Of a stretch of 64,000 bases of DNA, positions 56,442 to 64,000 are shown one piece after another. Numbering within the stretch: position 1 is the stretch's first letter; every line of letters begins with the position of its first letter. The DNA lies in the NCBI RefSeq assembly GCF_001636055.1, contig NZ_CP011789.1, positions 5,678,501-5,742,500 of the forward strand, given 5' to 3'. Under the pieces are notes generated by a model. It worked only from the letters and a program-made list of their open reading frames with translations. It had not been told where the DNA came from and searched no databases. The position numbers and the translations under genes were made by a program. Source of the DNA: Pseudomonas putida. GTDB lineage: Bacteria > Pseudomonadota > Gammaproteobacteria > Pseudomonadales > Pseudomonadaceae.

Positions 56442-57347
56442 ATGCCCAAAGCCAGCAAGATCACGGACCCGTCCTATGAGCTGATGGACGACCACGAAGG
56501 CCATTCGCTGATCTACCGCCAGCACGGTTTCCCGAGCCCGCTGGTGCGTTGGCACTTCCACAAGGAATACGAGCTGCACCTGATCGTCGCCAGCTCCGGC
56601 AAGGTGTTCATCGGCGACTACATCGGCAACTTCGCCCCGGGCACGCTGTTTCTCACAGGGCCAAACCTGCCACACAACTGGATCAGCCAGGTGGCCGCCG
56701 ACGAGGTGGTCGACACCCGGGACATGCTGGTCAACTTCACCGACGAAGTGCTCGAGCAAGGCAGCCAGGTATTCTCCGAGCTCAACCAGCTGACGCCACT
56801 GCTGGCCCGTGCCAGCTATGGCATCGAATTTCGCGACCCGCGCCTGATCGCCGAGAGCCAGCAACTGATGCAACGCATCTCGCAAAGTGCCGGCATGACG
56901 CGCCTGGGATACTTTTTTATCCTCATGGAACAGCTGGCTGCCTGCGAGGACTACCAGCTGCTGTCCACCGTCACCTCCTCGCAACTGGCCGATGAACACA
57001 ACGTCGACCGCATCAACCGCGCGGTGGACTACATCTTCCAGCACTACGCCCAGGACCTCACCCAGAACGAGGTCGCCGAACACCTTGGCATGACCCCCAC
57101 CTACTTTTCGCGCTTCTTCAAGCAGGCCGCCGGGCGTGGCTTCGTCGAATTCGTCAATCGCCTGCGGATCAGCAAGTCCTGCGAGCTGCTGGCGCGCAGC
57201 GACCTGCCGGTGACCGAGGTGTGCTTCGAATCCGGCTTCAGCAACCTGTCCAACTTCAACCGGCGTTTCCAGCAGCTCAAGGGCATGACACCGTCGGGCT
57301 ACCGCAGCCTGGTTACCCAGCGCCTGACCGAGCAGAACCTTTCCTGA
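56442..57347 (+). CDS. mtlR: AraC-family activator of the mannitol operon
   Basis: MtlR activates polyol catabolic genes in fluorescent pseudomonads. The 301-residue protein has an N-terminal cupin-like sensing domain (VRWHFHKEYELHLIVASSG, LTGPNLPHNW) and two C-terminal helix-turn-helix units (NEVAEHLGMTPTYFSRFFKQA; VTEVCFESGFSNLSNFNRRFQ in pieces). The ATG at 56442 gives the length known for MtlR (about 302); an ATG at 56409 is possible. It lies immediately upstream of mtlE in the same direction. Confidence 0.88.
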   Translation: MPKASKITDPSYELMDDHEGHSLIYRQHGFPSPLVRWHFHKEYELHLIVASSGKVFIGDYIGNFAPGTLFLTGPNLPHNWISQVAADEVVDTRDMLVNFTDEVLEQGSQVFSELNQLTPLLARASYGIEFRDPRLIAESQQLMQRISQSAGMTRLGYFFILMEQLAACEDYQLLSTVTSSQLADEHNVDRINRAVDYIFQHYAQDLTQNEVAEHLGMTPTYFSRFFKQAAGRGFVEFVNRLRISKSCELLARSDLPVTEVCFESGFSNLSNFNRRFQQLKGMTPSGYRSLVTQRLTEQNLS

Positions 57348-57520
57348 AACGTTTGAGCAGTGCATCACACTGCAAATACCCCAGTGCAAAAAAGTATCGG
57401 CCCGCGTGCAGTCGAGGCTTTGTTGCGCTGGCGATGCAGGAGTGTAATCGGCAACCAGCGACACAAAAAAAACAATAGTGACTTCCGCGCCGCCCTGCGG
57501 TCCGGAAGAGGAGTTCAACG
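57348..57520 (+). promoter_or_regulatory. mtlE promoter region with repeated TGCAAA sites
   Basis: The 173-bp gap holds CACTGCAAA (57368-57376) and CAGTGCAAA (57382-57390), direct repeats 14 nt apart, and an overlapping inverted pair GCAGTG / CACTGC (57357-57373). Tandem half-sites of this kind suit an AraC-type activator such as MtlR. GAGGAG precedes the mtlE start. Confidence 0.55.
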
Positions 57521-58831
57521 ATGAACGACTCGATCAAGGCCTGCGTGGCCGTTGCCTGTCTGAGCCTGCCGGTGTTTGCCCAGGCTGCCGAAACCCTGAC
57601 CATTGCCACCGTCAACAACAACGACATGATCCGCATGCAGCGGCTGTCCAAGGTGTTCGAGGAACAGCACCCGGACATCAAGCTCAAGTGGGTGGTGCTC
57701 GAAGAGAACGTCCTGCGCCAACGCCTGACCACCGATATCGCCACCCAAGGCGGGCAATTCGACGTGCTCACCATCGGCATGTACGAAGCCGCGCTGTGGG
57801 GCGCCAAGGGTTGGCTGGAGCCCATGAAGGACCTGCCTGCCGACTATCAGCTCGACGATGTCTTCCCTTCGGTGCGCGACGGCCTGTCGGTCAAGGGCAC
57901 GCTCTACGCCCTGCCCTTCTATGCCGAAGCCTCGATCACCTACTACCGCAAGGACCTGTTCCAGCAGGCCGGGCTGCAGATGCCCGAGCAACCGACCTGG
58001 ACCCAACTGGGCGAATTTGCCGCCAAGCTCAACAAACCCGAAGCCGGCCAGTACGGCATCTGCCTGCGCGGCAAGGCCGGCTGGGGTGAGAACATGGCGC
58101 TCATCGGCACCCTGGCCAATGCCTTCGGCGCCCGCTGGTTCAACGAGCAGTGGCAGCCGGAGTTCACCGGCAGCGAGTGGACCAAGGCGCTGAACTTCTA
58201 CGTCGACACCATGAAGCAGTACGGCCCGCCCGGCGCCTCCAGCAATGGCTTCAACGAGAACCTGGCGCTGTTCAACAGCGGCAAGTGCGCGATGTGGGTC
58301 GACGCCAGCGTCGCCGGCTCGTTCGTCACCGACAAGAGCCAGAGCAAGGTCGTGGACGATGTGGGCTTCACCTTCGCGCCGAAGGAAGTCACCGACAAGG
58401 GCGCGACCTGGCTGTATTCCTGGGCGCTGGCGATCCCCACCAGTTCCAAGTCCAAGGACGCGGCCAAGACCTTCAGCACCTGGGCCACCTCCCAGGCCTA
58501 TGGCCAGCTGGTCGCCGACAAGGAAGGCGTGGCCAACGTGCCGCCAGGCACCCGTGCCTCCACCTACAGCGAGGCCTACCTGCAGGCCGCACCGTTCGCC
58601 AAGGTCACGCTGGAGTCACTGAAGAAGGTCGACCCCAACCATCCGACCCTCAAGCCTGTGCCCTACGTGGGTATCCAGCTGGTGACCATTCCTGAGTTCC
58701 AGGCCATCGGTACCCAGGTTGGCAAGCTGTTCTCCGCCGCCCTGACCGGCCAGATGAAGCCTGAACAGGTGTTGGCTGCCGCCCAGTCGTCCACCGAACG
58801 CGAGATGAAACGCGCCGGCTACCCCAAGTAG
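57521..58831 (+). CDS. mtlE: Polyol ABC transporter, substrate-binding protein
   Basis: MtlE binds mannitol, sorbitol or arabitol in the periplasm and hands it to MtlFG. The 436-residue protein has a signal peptide (MNDSIKACVAVACLSLPVFAQA) and a family 1 extracellular solute-binding fold: FEEQHPDIKLKWVVLEENVLRQRL in pieces, FDVLTIGMYEAALWG, and ALFNSGKCAMWVDASVAG. First gene of mtlEFGKD; a strong GAGGAG site precedes the ATG. Confidence 0.92.
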   Translation: MNDSIKACVAVACLSLPVFAQAAETLTIATVNNNDMIRMQRLSKVFEEQHPDIKLKWVVLEENVLRQRLTTDIATQGGQFDVLTIGMYEAALWGAKGWLEPMKDLPADYQLDDVFPSVRDGLSVKGTLYALPFYAEASITYYRKDLFQQAGLQMPEQPTWTQLGEFAAKLNKPEAGQYGICLRGKAGWGENMALIGTLANAFGARWFNEQWQPEFTGSEWTKALNFYVDTMKQYGPPGASSNGFNENLALFNSGKCAMWVDASVAGSFVTDKSQSKVVDDVGFTFAPKEVTDKGATWLYSWALAIPTSSKSKDAAKTFSTWATSQAYGQLVADKEGVANVPPGTRASTYSEAYLQAAPFAKVTLESLKKVDPNHPTLKPVPYVGIQLVTIPEFQAIGTQVGKLFSAALTGQMKPEQVLAAAQSSTEREMKRAGYPK

Positions 58832-58912
58832 ACCGCCACTGACCGCCAGCACGCCGCCCTCGGTGTGCCGGCGGCCGGCTGCTCGCCTCTTTCTGCCGTA
58901 CACGGAGTCGTC

Positions 58913-59836
58913 ATGAACACCTCGGCCCTCGACACCCCGACCCACGCCCCCGCCCGCCCCGGCAAACGCCGCGTCGGCCCCGGCTGGTTCCTGGTCAGCC
59001 CTTCGGTGGCGCTGCTGCTGTTATGGATGATCGTGCCCCTGGGCATGACCCTGTATTTCTCGCTGATCCGCTACAACCTGCTGTACCCCGGCGAGAACGA
59101 CTTCGTCGGCCTGGAGAACTTCAGCTTCTTCGTCACCGATGCCGGCTTCCTGCCCGGCGCCCTGAATACCCTGACCCTGGTCGGCAGCGTGCTGGCGATC
59201 AGCGTGGTGTTCGGCGTGCTCATCGCCGCGCTGCTGGAGGCTGGTGAGTTCTGGGGCCGCGGCGTGGTGCGCGTGCTGCTGATCTCGCCGTTCTTCATCA
59301 TGCCCACGGTCAGCGCGCTGCTGTGGAAGAACCTGATCTTCCACCCGGTGTCCGGGATCCTCGCGGCGGTCTGGCGCCTGTTCGGCGCGCAGCCGGTGGA
59401 CTGGCTGGCGCACTATCCGCTGTTGTCGATCATCCTGATCGTGTCGTGGCAATGGCTGCCGTTCGCCATCCTGATCCTGATGACCGCCATGCAGTCGCTG
59501 GACCAGGAACAGAAGGAGGCCGCACGCCTGGACGGCGCCGGCCCGCTGGCAATCTTCTGGCACCTCACCCTGCCGCACCTGGCGCGGCCGATCGCCGTGG
59601 TGGTGATGATCGAGACCATCTTCCTGCTGTCGGTGTTCGCCGAGATCTTCACCACCACCAGCGGCGGGCCGGGCTACGAGTCCACCAACCTCGCCTACCT
59701 GATCTACAACCAGGCATTGCTGCAGTTCGACGTCGGCATGGCGTCGGCCGGTGGCCTGATCGCCGTGCTGATCGCCAACATCGCCGCCATCGTGCTGGTG
59801 CGCATGATCGGCAAGAACCTCACCGAGCGCAGCTGA
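58913..59836 (+). CDS. mtlF: Polyol ABC transporter permease 1
   Basis: A 307-residue inner-membrane permease with six hydrophobic helices. The ATPase-contact EAA loop is visible as QKEAARLDGAGPLAIFWHLTLP. N-terminal GWFLVSPSVALLLLWMIVP is typical of MalF-type sugar permeases. The ATG at 58913 gives MNTSALDTPTHAP; it follows mtlE by 81 bp and precedes mtlG by 10 bp. Confidence 0.92.
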   Translation: MNTSALDTPTHAPARPGKRRVGPGWFLVSPSVALLLLWMIVPLGMTLYFSLIRYNLLYPGENDFVGLENFSFFVTDAGFLPGALNTLTLVGSVLAISVVFGVLIAALLEAGEFWGRGVVRVLLISPFFIMPTVSALLWKNLIFHPVSGILAAVWRLFGAQPVDWLAHYPLLSIILIVSWQWLPFAILILMTAMQSLDQEQKEAARLDGAGPLAIFWHLTLPHLARPIAVVVMIETIFLLSVFAEIFTTTSGGPGYESTNLAYLIYNQALLQFDVGMASAGGLIAVLIANIAAIVLVRMIGKNLTERS

Positions 59837-59846
59837 GGAGCCCGCC

Positions 59847-60680
59847 ATGCTGACACTCAAGCAAACCCGCCGCCTGCGCGATGCGCTGATCGGCCTGCTG
59901 TGCTGGGGCATTGCCCTGGCGATCTTCTTCCCGATCTTCTGGATGCTGCTGACCAGCTTCAAGACCGAGCTCGACGCCTTCGCTACGCCGCCGCAGTTCA
60001 TCTTCCACCCGACGCTGGAGAACTACCTGCACATCAACGAGCGCAGCGACTACTTCGCCTACGCCTGGAACTCGGTGCTGATCTCGTTCTCCGCAACCCT
60101 GCTGTGCATGCTGATCGCAGTGCCTGCGGCCTACTCGATGGCGTTCTTCGAAACCCGCCACACCAAGCGGACGCTGCTGTGGATGCTGTCGACCAAGATG
60201 CTGCCGCCGGTGGGGGTGCTGATGCCGATCTATCTGCTGGCCAAGCAGTTCGGCCTGCTCGATTCACGGCTGTCGCTGATCATCGTCTACACCCTGATCA
60301 ACCTGCCGATCGTGGTGTGGATGGTGTACACCTACTTCAAGGACATCCCCGTCGACATCCTCGAAGCGGCGCGCCTGGACGGCGCCGGCACCTGGCAGGA
60401 AATCTTGCGCGTGCTGCTGCCGATCGCCCGTGGCGGCCTCGCCTCGACCGTGCTGCTGTCGCTGATCCTGTGTTGGAACGAGGCGTTCTGGTCGCTCAAC
60501 CTGACTTCTTCGGCCGCCGCACCGCTGACCGCGCTGGTGGCCTCCTACTCAAGCCCCGAAGGCCTGTTCTGGGCCAAGCTCTCGGCCGTCTCGACCCTGG
60601 CCTGCGCACCGATCCTGATCTTTGGCTGGATCAGCCAGAAGCAGCTGGTGCGCGGGCTGTCGTTCGGAGCGGTGAAATGA
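59847..60680 (+). CDS. mtlG: Polyol ABC transporter permease 2
   Basis: A 277-residue MalG-type permease with six helices. It has the EAA loop ILEAARLDGAGTWQEILRVLLP and the N-terminal GIALAIFFPIFWMLLTSFK. It pairs with MtlF to form the membrane channel. The gene is followed by a 157-bp gap with a REP pair before the ATPase gene, the largest break inside the operon. Confidence 0.92.
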   Translation: MLTLKQTRRLRDALIGLLCWGIALAIFFPIFWMLLTSFKTELDAFATPPQFIFHPTLENYLHINERSDYFAYAWNSVLISFSATLLCMLIAVPAAYSMAFFETRHTKRTLLWMLSTKMLPPVGVLMPIYLLAKQFGLLDSRLSLIIVYTLINLPIVVWMVYTYFKDIPVDILEAARLDGAGTWQEILRVLLPIARGGLASTVLLSLILCWNEAFWSLNLTSSAAAPLTALVASYSSPEGLFWAKLSAVSTLACAPILIFGWISQKQLVRGLSFGAVK

Positions 60681-60705
60681 ATACCCCCAACTACACCATT
60701 TCTCT

Positions 60706-60790
60706 AGGAGCGGGCTTGCCCGCGAAGCAAACACTGCGATGCATGGCACCGGCTATGCCGGTGTTCGCGGGCGAGCCCGCTCCTACAGGA
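60706..60790. repeat. REP inverted pair between mtlG and mtlK
   Basis: AGGAGCGGGCTTGCCCGCGA at the left and TTCGCGGGCGAGCCCGCTCC at the right are inverted REP copies about 40 nt apart, with a GGCACCGG...CCGGTG stem between. Such a hairpin inside an operon can stabilise upstream mRNA or limit read-through. Confidence 0.8.
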
Positions 60791-60837
60791 TTCTGCAAAA
60801 CCTCATTTTTTCCTGGCCACTGCACAGGTAACTCGAC

Positions 60838-61950
<1,113 letters not shown>

Positions 61951-61971
61951 GCCGTCTTCAAGGATTTTTCG

Positions 61972-63447
61972 ATGAAACTCAACAAGCGCAATCTCGACAA
62001 GCTGGCGACCGCGGTCGCACGCCCCGCCTATGACCCGGCGCAACTGCGCCAGGGCATCGTGCATATTGGTGTCGGCGGCTTCCATCGTGCCCACCAGGCC
62101 GCCTATACCGACGCCCTGATGAACCGTGGCGAAGCCCTCGACTGGGCGATCTGCGGCGCCGGCCTGCGCAGCGAAGACCGCGCCATGCGCGACGCCCTGG
62201 CCAGTCAGGACCACCTCTACACCCTGTTCGAGCTGGGCGAAAATCCCGACACCGAAGTGCGTGTAATCGGTGCCATCAGCGGCATGCTGCTGGCAGAAAG
62301 CGACAGCCAGGCATTGCTCGACAAACTCGCCGACCCGGCCATCCGCATCGTCTCGCTGACCATCACCGAGGGCGGCTACTGCATCGACGACAGCACGGGC
62401 GAGTTCCTCGAGAACCTGCCGATGATCCAGCACGACCTGGCCAGGCCTGACCAGCCGCACAGCGTATTCGGCTTTCTCTGCGAGGCCCTGCGCCGTCGCC
62501 GCGAGGCCGGCACCCCGGCGTTCACGGTGATGTCCTGCGACAACCTTCCACACAATGGCGACGTGGCGCGCAAGGCACTGCTGGCCTTCGCCCACCTGCT
62601 CAACCACGACCTGGCCCAGTGGATCGCCCAGCACGTCAGCTTCCCCAATGCCATGGTCGACCGCATCACGCCCATGACCAGCGACGAACACCGCCGCCAA
62701 CTGGCCGAGCGCCATGGCGTCGAGGACGCCTGGCCGGTGGTCTGCGAGCCGTTCCTGCAGTGGGTGCTGGAAGACAAGTTCGTCAGCGGTCGCCCGGCCT
62801 GGGAGAAGGTCGGCGTGCAGTTCACCGACGACGTCACGCCCTATGAAGAGATGAAGATCAAGCTGCTCAACGGCAGCCACCTGGCGTTGACCTACCTGGG
62901 CTTCCTGCAGGGTTATCGCTTCGTCCACGAGACCCTCGCCGACGACCTGCTGCGCCGCTACATGCGCACCTTCATGGACCAGGACGTCACCCCGCAACTG
63001 GCTCCGGTACCGGGCATCGACCTGACGCACTACAAGGACAGCCTCACCGAGCGCTTCTCCAACCGTGCCATCGCCGACCAGCTGGAGCGGGTGTGCTCGG
63101 ACGGCTCGTCAAAATTCCCCAAGTTCATCGTGCCCACCGCCAACCGCCTGATCGCCGACGGCAAGCCACTGGAGCGCGTGGCGCTGGTAGTCGCAGCCTG
63201 GGCGCTGTACCTGGGCGGCAAGGATGAAAAGGGCAATGTCTACAGCATTCCCGATCCGCGCGCGGCACAGTGCCAGGCCCGTGTCGTCCAGCGCGAAGGG
63301 CTGGCCGCCCGGGTGCTGGGCGACGAGGCGATCTTCGGCACGGCGATCCCCAACTCGCGGGCCTTTGTCGAGGCCTTCGAGCGCCTGTACGTCTGCTTGC
63401 GTGAAGTCGGCGTGAGTGAAACCCTGCGCCGGGTACTGGGCGACTGA
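61972..63447 (+). CDS. mtlD: Mannitol/polyol 2-dehydrogenase
   Basis: MtlD oxidises mannitol to fructose and D-arabitol to xylulose with NAD. The 491-residue protein belongs to the long-chain polyol dehydrogenase family: IVHIGVGGFHRAHQA at the N-terminus, NAMVDRITPMTSD, and the catalytic lysine block EEMKIKLLNGSHLALTYLG. AAGGA precedes the ATG. It follows mtlK and leads into the xylulokinase gene. Confidence 0.94.
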   Translation: MKLNKRNLDKLATAVARPAYDPAQLRQGIVHIGVGGFHRAHQAAYTDALMNRGEALDWAICGAGLRSEDRAMRDALASQDHLYTLFELGENPDTEVRVIGAISGMLLAESDSQALLDKLADPAIRIVSLTITEGGYCIDDSTGEFLENLPMIQHDLARPDQPHSVFGFLCEALRRRREAGTPAFTVMSCDNLPHNGDVARKALLAFAHLLNHDLAQWIAQHVSFPNAMVDRITPMTSDEHRRQLAERHGVEDAWPVVCEPFLQWVLEDKFVSGRPAWEKVGVQFTDDVTPYEEMKIKLLNGSHLALTYLGFLQGYRFVHETLADDLLRRYMRTFMDQDVTPQLAPVPGIDLTHYKDSLTERFSNRAIADQLERVCSDGSSKFPKFIVPTANRLIADGKPLERVALVVAAWALYLGGKDEKGNVYSIPDPRAAQCQARVVQREGLAARVLGDEAIFGTAIPNSRAFVEAFERLYVCLREVGVSETLRRVLGD

Positions 63448-63463
63448 GACGGAGCACGGCGAT

Positions 63464-64000
63464 ATGGACGGACTGTTCCTCGGCATCGACTGCGGCACCC
63501 AGGGCACCAAGGCCCTGGTGCTCGACGCAGGCAGCGGCCGTGTACTGGGGCTGGGCAGCGCGGCACATGCGGCGCCGCAGGGCGACCACGGGCGCCGCGA
63601 ACAGGATCCGGCAGACTGGCTGCAGGCGCTGCGCACGGCGGTAGCCAATGCCCTGGCCGACGCAGGGGTCGGCGGCCATGCCATCCGCGCACTGGCCGTG
63701 TCTGGCCAGCAACACGGCCTGGTGATGCTCGACGACCAGGGCCGAGTGCTGCGCCCGGCCAAGCTCTGGTGCGACACCGAGACCACCCCGGAAAACGACG
63801 AATTGCTGGCCGCCCTCGGCGGCGCCGCAGGCTCGCTGGAGCGCCTGGGGCTGGTGGTCGCGCCGGGCTATACGCTGTCAAAGCTGCTGTGGAGCCAGCG
63901 CCATCACCCCGAGCTGTTCGCCCGCGCCGCACACCTGCTGCTGCCTCACGACTACCTCAACCATTGGCTCACCGGCCGTGCCTGCAGCGAACCTGGCGAC
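63464..64000 (+). CDS. mtlY: Xylulokinase, 5' part (partial)
   Basis: A FGGY-family sugar kinase cut by the right window edge; 179 codons are visible, family length about 490. The N-terminus MDGLFLGIDCGTQGTKALVLD is the phosphate-binding motif, and VSGQQHGLVMLDDQG and LWCDTET are xylulokinase-like substrate-loop blocks. In mtl operons it phosphorylates xylulose formed from arabitol. GGAG precedes the ATG at 63464, 17 bp after mtlD. Confidence 0.9.
   Translation, partial: MDGLFLGIDCGTQGTKALVLDAGSGRVLGLGSAAHAAPQGDHGRREQDPADWLQALRTAVANALADAGVGGHAIRALAVSGQQHGLVMLDDQGRVLRPAKLWCDTETTPENDELLAALGGAAGSLERLGLVVAPGYTLSKLLWSQRHHPELFARAAHLLLPHDYLNHWLTGRACSEPGD

Overview
The window is chromosomal DNA from a Pseudomonas, most likely of the P. 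putida group. This is inferred from the high GC content, the dense coding with very few gaps, the REP elements of the form GCGGGCAAGCCCGCTCC, and a gene order I recall from P. putida chromosomes (parE-yqiA-cpdA-nudF, thiC, hldE-msbA, the LPS-core genes, putP-putA). No rRNA, tRNA, CRISPR array, prophage or intact insertion sequence is visible.

Layout. 1-4300 is a minus-strand housekeeping run (nudF, a DUF1249 gene, cpdA, yqiA, 5' part of parE). 4473-8943 holds a lipoprotein gene, then the thiamine block: thiC behind a TPP riboswitch and a CytX-type permease, probably for the HMP precursor. 8943-16745 carries a TolC-type channel, a small exported protein, waaA, a LysR/SMR-transporter divergent pair with a striking palindrome, a coupled FAD-oxidoreductase/aldo-keto reductase pair, and a degenerate Nudix-like protein. 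16812-30214 is a lipopolysaccharide and envelope cluster (hldE, msbA, an O-antigen ligase, a kinase-like protein, four glycosyltransferase-like genes, a DnpA-type deacetylase, mig-14, a carbamoyltransferase). 30331-37102 has rlmJ and divergent putP/putA with a cluster of GTTGCA operator-like sites.

37176-40509 is the most accessory-looking part: an orphan TccC/RHS toxin gene with a lower-GC C-terminal domain of unknown type, followed by a small CTAG-bounded inverted-repeat element that shares one end with a second copy at 12291. 40510-51797 contains an acyl-CoA dehydrogenase, a TldD/TldE-like pair, an MFS exporter, dbpA, a YhiN-type flavoprotein and a YccS/FUSC protein. 51976-56311 is all minus strand: a periplasmic solute-binding-like protein, then a compact amino-acid module (ornithine-cyclodeaminase-like enzyme, PLP dehydratase, YheO/DauR-like regulator, winged-helix protein, YgjP-like metallopeptidase) with a perfect palindrome before the dehydratase. 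56442-64000 is a mannitol/polyol catabolic cluster: mtlR, then mtlE-F-G-K-D and the start of the xylulokinase gene.

How the parts work together. The envelope genes make heptose, build and decorate core oligosaccharide, flip lipid A-core and ligate O-antigen. PutA is expected to be both enzyme and repressor at the put promoter. The mtl genes import a polyol through an ABC transporter, oxidise it to a ketose and, where that ketose is xylulose, phosphorylate it. Functions are read from protein motifs and gene order; no database search was possible.
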